Of a stretch of 64,000 bases of DNA, positions 50,809-64,000 are shown piece after piece (positions within the stretch are counted from its first letter, which is position 1; every line of letters begins with the position of its first letter). The notes under the pieces are model-generated. The model worked only from the letters and a program-made list of their open reading frames with translations, ran no database searches and had not been told where the DNA came from. Origin of the DNA: a bacterium (GTDB lineage: Bacteria; RBG-13-66-14); the NCBI GenBank assembly GCA_035528375.1, contig DATKYS010000073.1, positions 1 through 64,000 on the forward strand, in the 5' to 3' direction. The position numbers and the translations under genes are program-made.

Positions 50809-51669
50809 TCAGTAATCCTCGTAGGCGGACTTGATGAGGCCCCAGGTCTGCCAGGCCACGCCGCCGCCGTCCCCCGCGGGCTCGGTCAGGAAGGGGACGA
50901 AATCCACCTCGCCCAGGACGCTGCGGTCGTGGTAGTCGAAGATATTCTGGGCAATCTCCATCTCGTCCACGGAATCCCACCAGTTCTCGGTGGCGTCAAT
51001 GTTGTAGATGGAATCGTTCACCAGGTTGTAGGGGTAGTTGTCGAAGAGGTTGTTCTGGTTGATGGTGGCCGCGCAGTCCATGAGGTTGATCCCGCCCTGG
51101 TAGGGCAGCCCGGAGCCGTTGCCCACGATGGTGCAGCCGAAGATGTCCGGCGGGGTGCCGCCCACGATGCCGATGCCGTGGACCGAGCAGTTGGTTATCT
51201 CGAGCCCGGTTATGGACGACGACATGGAGGAGCTGACGGTCATATTCCACAGAAGGAGGCCCTCTTTGGCGTATTCGAGGCGGCAGTTCTCTAAAATCAC
51301 CGGGTTGTCGCCCTCGACCACGATGGCGCCCCAGTCACCGGGGAACGGTATCTGTTCGTTTGAGGTGAAGACGATGGGCCAGCCGGGGGTTCCCTCGGCG
51401 ATCAGAGAGCCGTGGATGACGATGATCTCGGCGCCGTCCCAGCGGCCGCCGTCGTGGCTCACCTTGTCGAAGCGCACGGTGACGCCGTCCTCGATGCGCA
51501 GCGTGGCCCCGTTGGTGACGTACAGGTTGCCGTAGACCACGTACGGGGAACCGGAGATGTCCCAGACGGTATCCTCGGTGATATCCTCCTGGAGGATGGC
51601 CGTGAACCCGGCCGACGTCGCCCCGGCGAGGGCGAGCCCGAAGAGAACGGTCCAAAACGCTTTGGGCAT
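50809..51669 (-). CDS. exported right-handed beta-helix protein
   Basis: A 286-residue secreted protein with signal peptide MPKAFWTVLFGLALAGATSA. The body has beta-helix turns: DISGSPYVVYGNLYVTNGAT, VILENCRLEYAKEGLLLWNM, ITGLEITNCSVHGIGIVGG, INLMDCAATINQNNLFDNYP, a pattern of pectate-lyase-like or parallel-beta-helix repeats. No catalytic residues recognised. The ATG was preferred over a GTG four codons upstream (GAAGGGTG precedes the latter). Probably a surface or periplasmic adhesin-like or structural protein. Confidence 0.82.
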   Translation of the reverse strand: MPKAFWTVLFGLALAGATSAGFTAILQEDITEDTVWDISGSPYVVYGNLYVTNGATLRIEDGVTVRFDKVSHDGGRWDGAEIIVIHGSLIAEGTPGWPIVFTSNEQIPFPGDWGAIVVEGDNPVILENCRLEYAKEGLLLWNMTVSSSMSSSITGLEITNCSVHGIGIVGGTPPDIFGCTIVGNGSGLPYQGGINLMDCAATINQNNLFDNYPYNLVNDSIYNIDATENWWDSVDEMEIAQNIFDYHDRSVLGEVDFVPFLTEPAGDGGGVAWQTWGLIKSAYEDY

Positions 51670-51746
51670 GACTAACACCACCCTTCACCCCCATCGGGGG
51701 CGAGCAGGTTGTGGAAAGCCCGTTCAATGTAGCACTTCCCGAGCTC

Positions 51747-52370
51747 TCAGTCAAGCCCCCCGTGGCGCCGGAGCATCTCGAGGACCGCCGACCACAGCTC
51801 CTGGCGCCCTGCGCCGGTAACCGCCGAGAAGGGGATGGGCATCTCCCCGAGCGCGCGGCGGTGTTCGGCCAGGGCTTGCCGGAGGCGGTTGCGGGAAAGC
51901 TTGTCGGCCTTGGTCGCCGCCACGACGGCGGGAACCCCCAGGGCTCCCAGCCACTCCCGGGCGGCGACGTCGCTCTCCAGACCGGGGTGGCGGGCGTCAA
52001 CGATCTGCACCGCGCCGGCGCGTGACGGCCGGGAGGCGGCCAGAATGGCGCACGCCAGCTCGTCGAAGCGCTCCTCTTCGGACTTCGGCGCCCGAGCGTA
52101 GCCGTAGCCCGGCGTATCCACCAGGCGCAGGTCGGTAAAGCCCCGCCCCGTGCGCAACTGGACCTGGTAGAAATTCAAAAGCCGGGTCTTGCCCGGCGTG
52201 GAGCTGGTGTAGGCCAGACGCTTCCGGCCCACGAGGTTGTTGATGAGGCTGGACTTGCCCACGTTGGAGCGACCGAGGAGCGCTATTTCCGGCACCACGG
52301 GTTCCGGGAGGCCGTCCGGCGAGGCCGCGCTCGTGACGAACTCGGCCCGGAGCACGCGGTATTCAGCCAT
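51747..52370 (-). CDS. engB: ribosome-biogenesis GTPase EngB (YsxC/YihA)
   Basis: GTPase needed for 50S maturation, 207 residues. G1 is LLGRSNVGKSSLINNL, G2/G3 TSSTPGKTRLLNFY and DTPGYGYA, G4 ATKADKLS, G5 FSAVTGAG. Length and spacing fit the family. It lies 96 bases downstream of rpoC on the same strand, and could share its transcript; no terminator was seen in that gap. Confidence 0.95.
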   Translation of the reverse strand: MAEYRVLRAEFVTSAASPDGLPEPVVPEIALLGRSNVGKSSLINNLVGRKRLAYTSSTPGKTRLLNFYQVQLRTGRGFTDLRLVDTPGYGYARAPKSEEERFDELACAILAASRPSRAGAVQIVDARHPGLESDVAAREWLGALGVPAVVAATKADKLSRNRLRQALAEHRRALGEMPIPFSAVTGAGRQELWSAVLEMLRRHGGLD

Positions 52371-52466
52371 CCCGTCCCCCGGCCCGCGGTCGGCTAATCC
52401 CAGGCCACCTTTTCGGTGGAGAAAAAGTCAAATCAGACGCCCATCCAATCCCCGGGCCCGCGCAAT

Positions 52467-56699
<4,233 letters not shown>

Positions 56700-56780
56700 C
56701 AATCCCTCTTCTGGCTCGTCAGGCGATTAAAAACATTTTCGTCAGGTTGAGTACCACGTCAACTTTGCGGTTTGGAACCG

Positions 56781-59700
56781 TCACTCCTCCAGCTGCATGT
56801 CCAGGCAGAGCCCCATCAATTCGCGCCGCAGCACGTTGAAGCTCTCGGGTATGCCGGGCTCCGGCGTGTTCTCGCCCTTGACGATGGCCTCGTACATCTT
56901 CGACCGGCCCGGCACGTCGTCGGACTTGACGGTGAGAAGCTCCCGCAGGGTGTGGGCGGCGCCGTAGGCCTCGATGGCCCAGACCTCCATCTCGCCGAAC
57001 CGCTGCCCGCCCATCTGCGCCCGGCCGCCCAGCGGCTGCTGGGTGACGAGGGAGTACGGGCCGATGGACCGCGCGTGGATTTTCTCCTCGGCCAGGTGGG
57101 AGAGCTTCATCATGTACATGTAGCCCACGGTGACGGGGGAATCGAAGGGCTCCCCGGTCTTGCCGTCGTAGAGGACGCTCTTGCCGTCCTCGGGCAGCCC
57201 GGCCTCCCGGAGCAACTCCTTCACCTCTTCCTCGGTGGCCCCCTCGAAGACGGGCGTGGCCACGTAGCGCTCGAGCTCGCGCGACGCCCAGCCGAGGTGG
57301 GTCTCCATAATCTGTCCCACGTTCATCCGGCTCGGCACGCCCAGGGGGTTCAGCACCATCTGAATGGGCGTCCCGTCGGGCATGTAGGGCATGTCCTCCT
57401 GGGGCACGACGATGGAGACGACGCCCTTGTTTCCGTGGCGCCCGGCCATCTTGTCGCCCACCGAGAGGCGGCTCTTGCGGGCCACGTACACCTTGACGAT
57501 GGAGTAGATGCCAGGGGGAAGCTCGTCGCCGCGCTCGATGCGGTCAATCTTTATCTTGGTTTGCAGGTCCACCCTGGCCTTCATCTCCTCGTATCGGTCC
57601 AGGGTGTCCACGATGCGCTCGGCGAAGTCAACGTCCACCTCGATGAGCTCGTCCACGATGTCCTGGGCCTTGGCGCGGGCCTCGGTGGCCTTTATCTTGG
57701 GCCACTTCTCGACGAGAAGCCGCTTGAGGGCGTACCCCTCTTCCTTCTCCAGGCGCGCCAGCTCCTCCTCCTTGTACCGCTTGTAGTCCTCGATGGAGTC
57801 GAGCTCGCTCTCGGTGAGGTGGTCCGAGCGCTCTTTGGATTTTCGGGAGAAGGTCTTGACGCCGATTATCTTGCCCTCGAGTCCGGGAGGTGCCTTGAGG
57901 GAGGCGTCGCGAACGTCCTTGGCCTTCTCGCCGAAGATGGCCCGCAACAGGCTCTCCTCGGGGGTCAGCTCGGTCTCGCCCTTGGGAGCGACCTTGCCGA
58001 CGAGGATGTCGCCCGGCTTTACGCTGGCGCCGACGCGGATTATCCCCGCCTCGTCCAGGTTGCGCAGGCTGTCGGCCGAGACGTTGGGGATGTCCGCGGT
58101 AATCTCCTCGCGGCCGAGGTTGGTCTCCCGGCACTCTATCTCGTACTCCTCGATGTGGATGGAGGTGAAGTTGTCGTCCTGTACCAGCTCCGCGGAGATG
58201 ATGATGGCGTCCTCGTAGTTGTAACCGTACCAGGGGATGAAGGCGACCAGGACGTTGCACCCCAGGGCCAGCTCACCGCCGGCCGTGGCCTGGCCGTCGG
58301 CCAGCACGTCCCCCACCTTCACCTTCTGACCCGTGGAAACGATGGGCTTCTGGTTGATGCAGGTGTCCTGGTTCGAGCGCACGTAGCGCTTCAGTTCGTA
58401 GACATCGCGCTCGAAGAGGCCGGTGTACTCGTCCACGTCCTTGGTCTCGACCTCGATCCGGGTGGCGGAGACGTAAAATACGGTGCCGGGCCGCCGGGCG
58501 ATGATCAGGACCCCCGAGTCCCGGGCGGCAATCTCCTCCACGCCGGTGCCCACCAGGGGAGACTCGGTGGTCATGAGGGGCACCGCCTGGCGCTGCATGT
58601 TGGAGCCCATCAGGGCCCGGTTGGCGTCGTCGTGCTCCAGGAAGGGGATGAGGGAGGTGGATATGCTGATCACCTGCTTCGGGCTCACGTCCATGTAGGT
58701 GACTTCGGTGGGCTTGACGCGGATGAACTCGCTCTGGAAACGGGCGAGGACCAGGTTGTCCGTGATCCGCCCCTCGTCGTCCACCTCCACGTTGGCCTGG
58801 GCGACGATCAGGTTCTCCTCCTCGTCCGCCGAGAGGTACTCTATCTCATCGCCTACATTCCCGTTCACCACTCGTCGGTAGGGGGTCTCGATGAGGCCGA
58901 AGGAGTTGATGCGGGCGTAGGTGGAAAGGGAGCTGATCAGGCCGATGTTCGGCCCCTCCGGGGTCTCGATGGGGCATAGCCGCCCGTAGTGGGTGTAGTG
59001 GACGTCACGCACCTCGAAGGTGGCGCGGTCGCGCGAGAGACCACCGGGGCCCAGTGCCGAAACGCGCCTCTTGTGGGTCAGCTCGGAGAGCGGGTTGACC
59101 TGGTCCATGAACTGCGACAGGGCCGAGGAGCCGAAGAACTCCTTTATGGCCCCGGTGAGCGGCTTGGAGTTGATGAGATCCGAGGGCATGCACCGGCCCG
59201 GTTCCTGGACGGCCATGCGGTCGCGGGCGACGCGCTCCAGGCGGGCGATGCCCACGTGGCACACGTCCTCCAAGAGCTCGCCCACGCTGAGCACTATACG
59301 GTTCCCCAGGTGGTCAATGTCGTCCGTGGAGGCGCCCGGGTCGCCTCCCCGCAGCTTCAACAGGTAGCGGCAGGTCTCGATGATGTCGTCCCGGTCCAGG
59401 CGGTGCTCCTCCAGGGGCAGGCTCATCTTCAGCTTGTCGTTGAGCTTCTTGCGACCCACGTTGCCCAGATCGTAGCGGCGCACGTTGAAGAAGAGAGTGT
59501 TGAAGAACTTCACCGCCGCCTCGGTGTTGGGCGGCTCCCCGGGACGCAGCAGGGTGTAGACACGCAGGGCCGACTCCACCTTGGAGGGCATGGAGTCCTT
59601 CTCCAGGGTGTTGCGGATGACGGAGAACCAGATGGTGTCGGGCTCGGGGATGACCCTTACCGCCTCGATGCCCGCCTCGGCGAGCTGTGTGAATATCTCC

Positions 59701-60803
59701 GGGGTGATCTCCCGGTCGGCCTCGACCAGAAGCTCGCCGGAGCTCATGTCTATGACGTCCTCGAGGGAGATGGCGCCCAGGAGCCGCGCGCTGTCGGTGA
59801 TCGGCACCAGATCGGGCAGCAGCCGGACGTGGCGGATTCCCACCTCGACCAGGGTCTGGTAGACCTCTTCGTCTATCCGTGTCCCGTACTCGAACAGGAC
59901 GTCGTCGGGGTTCTTGGATTGGGGGTCGAAAATTTTGGTGGCCAGGGCGCCGCCGACGATCCGCTTCTTATCCCCGACGGGGATGGGGTTGCCCGAGGCG
60001 AAAATCGCCAATATCTCCGCGTTCGACGCATACCCCAGCGCCCGCAGGAACGTGGTGATGAGCATCTTGCGCTTGCGGTCAATGGAGAGGTACATCACGT
60101 CGTTGGCGTCTATGGAAAAGTCCAGCCACGAGCCGCGGACGGGGATGATCCGGGAAGAGTAGAGCTTGCGGCCTCCGGGCTGCTGGTCCTCCTTGAAGAA
60201 GACTCCGGGCGAGCGGTGGAGCTGGCTGACCACGACCCGCTCCGCGCCGTTGATGATGAACGTACCCGAGTCGGTCATCATCGGCAACTCGCCCAGGTAC
60301 AGCGTCTCCTCCCGCTTGTCTATGAGCTGGCGGTCCTCCTTGTGCTTGCGGTCAACCGAGTACACGTCGAGGCGGAAGGTGACCTTCAAAGGAGCCCCGT
60401 AGGTCATGTCCCGGTCTTTGCACTCCTCGACCTCGTACTTGGGCAGGTCGAGCTTGTAGCGCACGAATTCGAGGCGGAAAACGCCCGAGGGGTCCTCGAT
60501 GGGGAACACCCGCTCGAAGGCGTACTGCAGGCCCTGACGGAGGCGTTTGGACGCCGGGACGCCCTGCTGCAGGAAGTTGTTGAAGCTGTCACGCTGCACC
60601 TGCAACAGGTTGGGGAGCTCCATGGCGATGGGGAGCTTGGCGTAGGAGGTGCGGTGGGTCCGTGGGTACTTCCCATTTTTACCGTAGAAAGCTTTTCCCT
60701 TCGGGCGCAGATACCCTGCGGACGTGGACATTTCTGCGGACGCGGATTTACCTTCGGCCGCAGATTTACCTTCGGTCGCAGGGGCCGGGGTTTTCTCGGG
60801 CAT
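56781..60803 (-). CDS. rpoB: RNA polymerase beta subunit
   Basis: About 1340 residues. The rifampicin region [20 protein letters not shown], the active-site region [21 protein letters not shown] and the C-terminal [20 protein letters not shown] are intact. The N-terminus carries a non-conserved charged/Ala extension with repeated EGKSA units ([18 protein letters not shown]) before the normal start of the family alignment around [19 protein letters not shown]. The ATG at MPEKTPAP has GGGAGAGCCC upstream. A separate promoter lies ~370 bases upstream, between rplL and rpoB. Confidence 0.97.
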   Translation of the reverse strand: MPEKTPAPATEGKSAAEGKSASAEMSTSAGYLRPKGKAFYGKNGKYPRTHRTSYAKLPIAMELPNLLQVQRDSFNNFLQQGVPASKRLRQGLQYAFERVFPIEDPSGVFRLEFVRYKLDLPKYEVEECKDRDMTYGAPLKVTFRLDVYSVDRKHKEDRQLIDKREETLYLGELPMMTDSGTFIINGAERVVVSQLHRSPGVFFKEDQQPGGRKLYSSRIIPVRGSWLDFSIDANDVMYLSIDRKRKMLITTFLRALGYASNAEILAIFASGNPIPVGDKKRIVGGALATKIFDPQSKNPDDVLFEYGTRIDEEVYQTLVEVGIRHVRLLPDLVPITDSARLLGAISLEDVIDMSSGELLVEADREITPEIFTQLAEAGIEAVRVIPEPDTIWFSVIRNTLEKDSMPSKVESALRVYTLLRPGEPPNTEAAVKFFNTLFFNVRRYDLGNVGRKKLNDKLKMSLPLEEHRLDRDDIIETCRYLLKLRGGDPGASTDDIDHLGNRIVLSVGELLEDVCHVGIARLERVARDRMAVQEPGRCMPSDLINSKPLTGAIKEFFGSSALSQFMDQVNPLSELTHKRRVSALGPGGLSRDRATFEVRDVHYTHYGRLCPIETPEGPNIGLISSLSTYARINSFGLIETPYRRVVNGNVGDEIEYLSADEEENLIVAQANVEVDDEGRITDNLVLARFQSEFIRVKPTEVTYMDVSPKQVISISTSLIPFLEHDDANRALMGSNMQRQAVPLMTTESPLVGTGVEEIAARDSGVLIIARRPGTVFYVSATRIEVETKDVDEYTGLFERDVYELKRYVRSNQDTCINQKPIVSTGQKVKVGDVLADGQATAGGELALGCNVLVAFIPWYGYNYEDAIIISAELVQDDNFTSIHIEEYEIECRETNLGREEITADIPNVSADSLRNLDEAGIIRVGASVKPGDILVGKVAPKGETELTPEESLLRAIFGEKAKDVRDASLKAPPGLEGKIIGVKTFSRKSKERSDHLTESELDSIEDYKRYKEEELARLEKEEGYALKRLLVEKWPKIKATEARAKAQDIVDELIEVDVDFAERIVDTLDRYEEMKARVDLQTKIKIDRIERGDELPPGIYSIVKVYVARKSRLSVGDKMAGRHGNKGVVSIVVPQEDMPYMPDGTPIQMVLNPLGVPSRMNVGQIMETHLGWASRELERYVATPVFEGATEEEVKELLREAGLPEDGKSVLYDGKTGEPFDSPVTVGYMYMMKLSHLAEEKIHARSIGPYSLVTQQPLGGRAQMGGQRFGEMEVWAIEAYGAAHTLRELLTVKSDDVPGRSKMYEAIVKGENTPEPGIPESFNVLRRELMGLCLDMQLEE

Positions 60804-61036
60804 GGGCTCTCCCAAGTCGTTTGTAACCACTGGTGGGGCACGCGTGAGGGTCGCGAACTGAATGGACTTGTAGGAAGGCGCGCGGAAGGCGGGCGCAAAC
60901 CCAGAGCCCCGGATGCGGCGTAAGTCGCACTTCCCGGGGCCTGGCAGGATTTATTTAGCCCGATGGATTCTACCCAAAGCGGTGGTATGGCTCGTCGGCC
61001 ATCCCCCGTTACGCATAAAACCTCAATCGCCCCGCT

Positions 61037-61089
61037 TTTACCTTCGGTCGCAGGGGCCCCATCGGCCGATGTTTTCCCTTCGGGCGCAG
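61037..61089 (-). repeat. upstream partial duplicate of the rpoB N-terminal coding repeat
   Basis: A 22-base stretch at 61037-61058 is identical to 60765-60786 inside the rpoB start region (centre CTTCGGTCGCAGGGG), and an 18-base stretch (TTTTCCCTTCGGGCGCAG) at 61072-61089 is identical to 60693-60710. On the minus strand the upstream copy also reads in part as APATEGKS, the peptide repeated in RpoB. Confidence 0.7.
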
Positions 61090-61172
61090 TCATACCATCA
61101 GCCGTATTTGCGCCGGGGTGTCACCGGAGTCTCGCGGGCCGCGCCGGAGTTCCCCTTCCGCACAAGCGGTGT

Positions 61173-61205
61173 ATTATACACAAATCTGGTCCGTTTGACC
61201 AGATT
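61173..61205 (-). promoter_or_regulatory. rpoB promoter with overlapping 9-bp inverted repeat
   Basis: On the minus strand TGGTCA, 17 bases, TATAAT (61173-61201). AATCTGGTC-CGTTT-GACCAGATT at 61183-61205 covers the -35 region and spacer. Read on the plus strand the same hairpin is followed by T residues, but no plus-strand gene precedes it. Confidence 0.55.
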
Positions 61206-61289
61206 TTTTGCATTATCTGTGCCTGAAATGATAAGTGAAGTTTTTACAAACTGTTGCGCTGAAAAATAAGGCATACAACGGCCATGAGG

Positions 61290-61316
61290 CGCGCCCGGAG
61301 AACCGGACGCGCCCGA
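61290..61316 (-). promoter_or_regulatory. hairpin after rplL
   Basis: On the minus strand GGCGCGTCCGG-TTCT-CCGGGCGCGCC, an 11-bp stem with one G-T pair and no T run, 10-37 bases after the rplL stop; possibly a processing or attenuation site between the ribosomal and polymerase parts. Confidence 0.5.
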
Positions 61317-61326
61317 CCTCCGACCG

Positions 61327-61704
61327 TTACTTGATCTCGACGATGCCCCCGGCGCCCTCGATCTGCTCCTTTATCTTGGCGGCCTCTTCCTTCTCGATAC
61401 CCTCCTTGACGGTCGAGGGTGCGCTCTCCACGAGCTCCTTGGCCGCCTGGAGACCGAGGCCGGTTATCGCCCGAACCTCCTTGATGACCTGGATCTTTTT
61501 ATCGCCGTAGCTGGAGAGGATGACGTTGAACTCGGTCTTCTCCTCCTCTTCGGCGGCCGCGCCGGCCGCGGCGCCCGAAGCGGCTGCCACGGCGACGGGA
61601 GCGGCGGCGGTGACGCCCCACTCCTCCTCGAGCTCCTTTACCATTTCGGCGAGCTCGACGACGGTCATTTTACCCAGGGCCTCTTTGATTTCCTCTTTGC
61701 TCAT
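61327..61704 (-). CDS. rplL: 50S ribosomal protein L7/L12
   Basis: Stalk protein of 125 residues: N-terminal dimerisation helix [20 protein letters not shown], Ala-rich hinge (about 45-65), and the C-terminal domain [20 protein letters not shown] with [20 protein letters not shown] that binds translation factors. ATG at the family start; the longer open frame upstream is not similar to anything. 71 bases after rplJ. Confidence 0.97.
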   Translation of the reverse strand: MSKEEIKEALGKMTVVELAEMVKELEEEWGVTAAAPVAVAAASGAAAGAAAEEEEKTEFNVILSSYGDKKIQVIKEVRAITGLGLQAAKELVESAPSTVKEGIEKEEAAKIKEQIEGAGGIVEIK

Positions 61705-61775
61705 CTTTCGCTCCTTAGCAAAACAAAAGATTCTTTCACCGTCCGGCACTTGATAGCCGGGGCGTAACTTCTTCT

Positions 61776-62294
61776 CTAGGGCCCTTCCTGGGCGGCCTTT
61801 GCCGCGAGCACGCGCACGAACGAAGCGGGAACCTGGTTCAAAAGGCTCAAGAAGCTCGCCATGGGCGCCAAGAACAGCCCCAAGGTTTTGGCGCGCATCT
61901 CGGGCAGGGGCGGGCACTTCGACAACTCCACGACACTCTGAAAATCGAGTATCTTGTCGAAAAGCCAGCCGCCCCGGATTTCCAGCTTGTCCTCGTATTC
62001 CTTGTTGAAACCGACCAGCACCCGGGAAAGCTCGACGGGGTGCGTCGTCGTGGCCAAGGCCGTGGGCCCGTCCAAAAGGGGCAGGGCCGCCTCGCGCCCG
62101 AGCGAGCCCAGGGCTAACTTGGTCAGCGTGTTCTTGACCTGTCGCAAACGGGAGTCGCTGCCGCGCACGCGCCGCCGGAGCTCCGTCGTCTCGGCCACGG
62201 TCTGGCCGATCATGTTGACGAAGAGGGCGCAGTCGGCCGCCGAGAGGGTCTCGGTCAGCTCGGCAACGACGGTTCTCTTCTCCTCGCGGGTCAC
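61776..62294 (-). CDS. rplJ: 50S ribosomal protein L10
   Basis: Stalk base protein of about 172 residues: [20 protein letters not shown], the [13 protein letters not shown] segment and the C-terminal helix region that holds L7/L12. The GTG with AAGGAG five bases upstream is preferred; a GTG two codons earlier directly abuts AAGGA. Only 13 bases separate it from rplA, so the L10 leader RNA common in other phyla is not in its usual place. Confidence 0.94.
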   Translation of the reverse strand: MTREEKRTVVAELTETLSAADCALFVNMIGQTVAETTELRRRVRGSDSRLRQVKNTLTKLALGSLGREAALPLLDGPTALATTTHPVELSRVLVGFNKEYEDKLEIRGGWLFDKILDFQSVVELSKCPPLPEMRAKTLGLFLAPMASFLSLLNQVPASFVRVLAAKAAQEGP

Positions 62295-62307
62295 CTGCAC
62301 TCCTTGC

Positions 62308-63009
62308 TCAAACGTGGATATCCTCCACGCTGATTTTCGGATCGACCTTGACGCTGGGCCCCATGGTGCTCGAGACGTGGATGCTCTTGATGTACCGGCC
62401 CTTGACCGAGGCCGGCCGCAGGCGGACGAGCGTGTCCAACAGGCTCATCGCATTGCGGGCGAGTGCGTCCACGTCGAAGGAGACCTTGCCGACTTGGGCG
62501 TGCACTATGCCGGCCTTGTCCACGCGGAAGTTGATCTGACCGGTTTTTAAAAGAGCGATGGCCTTGTCTATCTCGAAGGTCACCGTACCGTCTTTGGGTG
62601 AAGGCATCAGCTTCTTCGGACCGAGGATCCGCCCCAGCTTGGCCAGGGATTTCATCTGATCCGGCGTGGCCACCACCTTGTCGAACTCGATCCAGCCGTT
62701 CTGGATTTTCTCGATGATTTCATCGTCGCCGATGATGTCGGCGCCGGCGTCCCTGGCCTCCTGCAGCTTCTCGCCGCCGACGAAGGCCAGCACCGTGACC
62801 TTGCGTCCCAACCCGGCCGGGGCCGGGCAGGAGCCGCGGATGTTCTCCTCGGCTTTGCGCGGGTCAACGCCCAGTCGGATCGCGATGTCACAGGTGGCGT
62901 CGAATTTCTCGACCGCCATCTCCTTGACCAGCACCAGGGCGTCCCTGAGCAGAACAGGTTCCCGGGGAACCCTCTGGCTCATCTCCCGCATCCTCTTGCC
63001 GGTGGGCAT
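62308..63009 (-). CDS. rplA: 50S ribosomal protein L1
   Basis: L1-stalk protein of 233 residues with KFDATCDIAIRLGVDPRKAE, GRILGPKKLMPSPKDGTV and the C-terminal SSTMGPSVKVDP, all signature stretches. The ATG (MPTGKRMREMSQR) has CTAGGAGATGGA upstream. Follows rplK by 93 bases. Confidence 0.97.
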   Translation of the reverse strand: MPTGKRMREMSQRVPREPVLLRDALVLVKEMAVEKFDATCDIAIRLGVDPRKAEENIRGSCPAPAGLGRKVTVLAFVGGEKLQEARDAGADIIGDDEIIEKIQNGWIEFDKVVATPDQMKSLAKLGRILGPKKLMPSPKDGTVTFEIDKAIALLKTGQINFRVDKAGIVHAQVGKVSFDVDALARNAMSLLDTLVRLRPASVKGRYIKSIHVSSTMGPSVKVDPKISVEDIHV

Positions 63010-63102
63010 TCCATCTCCTAGAGCGGACTCCGAAGGGTCGGGTCCGCGGAATCGTCGTTGTCGGCCCGGGCGGCGTACGCGCTATCTGCGGCCGTAGATC
63101 AA

Positions 63103-63531
63103 TCACCCCTCGATCTCGACCCCCATGGACCGCGCCGTGCCCGCCACCATCTCCATGCAGGCCTCGATGGTGTGGCAGTTGGAGTCGGGCATCTTGATCT
63201 CGGCGATCCTGCGCAGCTGGGCCTGGGTGAGCGCGCCGACCTTCTCGCGGTTCGGCTCGCCCGAACCCTTGGCCAGCTTCACGTACTTTTTGATCAAGAC
63301 GGCCGCGGGGGGGGTCTTGAGCTCGAAGGTGAAGCTCCGGTCGGCGTAAATGGTGATCAACGCGGGGATCACCAGGCCGGCCTGATCGGCGGTCTGGGAG
63401 TTGAAGGCCTTGCAGAACTCGCCGATGTTGATGCCGTACTGGCCCAACGCCGGTCCGACCGGCGGCGCCGGAGTGGCCGCGCCGGCGGGACACTGGAGCT
63501 TGATTACCGCCAGAACCTTTTTCTTAGCCAT
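63103..63531 (-). CDS. rplK: 50S ribosomal protein L11
   Basis: GTPase-centre protein of 142 residues; [34 protein letters not shown] and the C-terminal [20 protein letters not shown] signature are complete. Part of the order nusG-rplK-rplA-rplJ-rplL. Confidence 0.97.
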   Translation of the reverse strand: MAKKKVLAVIKLQCPAGAATPAPPVGPALGQYGINIGEFCKAFNSQTADQAGLVIPALITIYADRSFTFELKTPPAAVLIKKYVKLAKGSGEPNREKVGALTQAQLRRIAEIKMPDSNCHTIEACMEMVAGTARSMGVEIEG

Positions 63532-63694
63532 GCCTTTTCACTTGAGGTTTCGGCCCGACCCCGGGGCGTCCCCCGCGGTCCGAGCCCGTTTGCCCCGGCG
63601 GCGGCGCGAGAGACACCGTCCCGGAGACCCGTCGGGGATGTCCCCGGCGGCCGGGGGATGCCAGACACACCCCCCGTGAATTTCAACGGCCCGT

Positions 63695-64000
63695 CTACGT
63701 CTTTACGAGATGGCCGATATCTATTTCGATCTGGGTCGCCCGGCCGAAAACCGTGACGGCGACGTGGACCTTGTGGCGGTCCGCCATGACCTCCTCGACG
63801 ATTCCGTCGAAGTTGGCGAAGGGCCCGTCGGTGATCCGCACCTGGTCGCCGTGGGAGAATGGGACATCCTTGATCCGCTCGGTCTTCGACTCCTCGGTGT
63901 GGAGGACGCGCGCCACCTCTTCCGAATCCAGGGGGGCGGGGTCGCGTCGTCCGCCCACGAAGCCACGCACGCCCGGCGTGCTGATGACCAGGTTGGTCAC
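63695..64000 (-). CDS. nusG: transcription antitermination protein NusG, C-terminal part
   Basis: The window ends inside the gene; the last 101 residues are visible. [16 protein letters not shown] closes the NGN domain, and the KOW domain follows with [20 protein letters not shown] and [19 protein letters not shown]. NusG binds RNA polymerase and Rho or S10. Reads into rplK after 163 bases in which no gene was seen. Confidence 0.96.
   Translation of the reverse strand: MTNLVISTPGVRGFVGGRRDPAPLDSEEVARVLHTEESKTERIKDVPFSHGDQVRITDGPFANFDGIVEEVMADRHKVHVAVTVFGRATQIEIDIGHLVKT

Noticed and set aside
52371-52466. CCACC-GAAAA-GGTGG hairpin after rpoC
   Set aside because: The T run lies before, not after, the stem on the coding strand, so it is not a convincing terminator.
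60404-61093. Minus-strand frame starting [20 protein letters not shown]
   Set aside because: After about 35 residues it becomes a Pro/Ser/Arg-rich shadow of rpoB; only its start is of interest as a duplicate of the RpoB repeat, so it is reported as a repeat rather than a gene.

Overview
The window is GC-rich bacterial DNA (roughly two thirds G+C by eye) and carries a nearly complete core informational cluster. The host has an outer membrane: there is an Omp85-like barrel protein ending in aromatic residues, several lipoproteins and secreted TPR or beta-helix proteins. It uses GTG and TTG starts often, even for rpsP and rimM, and its intergenic spaces are filled with three families of dispersed palindromic repeats. 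These traits fit a poorly sampled Gram-negative lineage rather than a model phylum. GC-rich candidate-phylum genomes such as Coatesbacteria come to mind, but that is a guess from general impression, not from any search.

Layout. 1-8.2 kb, mostly minus strand: tail of an unknown gene, a repeat-filled gap, then rnc, rnpA and rpmH, a metalloprotease/TolB/Omp85 chimera, an ABC-type permease, and rny behind a ~300-base leader with a strong hairpin. 8.2-12.5 kb: a hypothetical gene, a PLP gamma-lyase, a tandem repeat block ending against tRNA-Pro(GGG), a zinc-ribbon membrane protein and a HAD phosphatase. 12.7-17.4 kb, minus: two exported TPR-type proteins, rimM and rpsP. 17.5-24.8 kb, plus: a large TPR/DUF3857/transglutaminase protein, a periplasmic-binding lipoprotein, and a fused pyrK-pyrD gene coupled to it. 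24.8-25.8 kb: an AT-rich island with one membrane-anchored orphan. 25.8-31.8 kb, plus: nrdR, a flippase, UDP-GlcNAc 2-epimerase, trxB, a SpoIID-like lipoprotein, a YjbQ protein and a small ORF. 31.9-35.7 kb: an Rrf2 regulator, then a clearly bounded five-gene transcription unit (unknown protein, DUF4388 protein, GTPase-like protein without a P-loop, secretory-type beta-sandwich protein, permuted papain-fold enzyme). 36-42.7 kb: TauE/SafE permease, nitrilase-family amidase, membrane sulfatase-like enzyme, rqcH, a small protein behind a palindromic promoter, and dense repeats. 42.7-49.7 kb, minus: leuD and leuC, an AT-rich element with a single-chain restriction-modification enzyme edged by 9-bp inverted repeats, an HD phosphohydrolase, and a citryl-CoA lyase with a succinyl-CoA-synthetase-alpha-like partner. 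50-52.4 kb: two exported proteins and engB. 52.4-64 kb, minus: rpoC, rpoB, rplL, rplJ, rplA, rplK and the C-terminal part of nusG.

How they fit together. The nusG-rplKAJL-rpoBC block, rpsP-rimM, rnpA-rpmH-rnc and rny supply transcription, ribosome assembly and RNA turnover, and engB and rqcH add ribosome biogenesis and quality control. Envelope work is spread through the window (barrel protein, flippase, epimerase, SpoIID-like protein, sulfatase-like enzyme). The two AT-rich islands are the clearest signs of horizontal transfer. The most system-like unexplained unit is the five-gene operon at 32.75-35.72 kb, which has its own near-consensus promoter and terminator.
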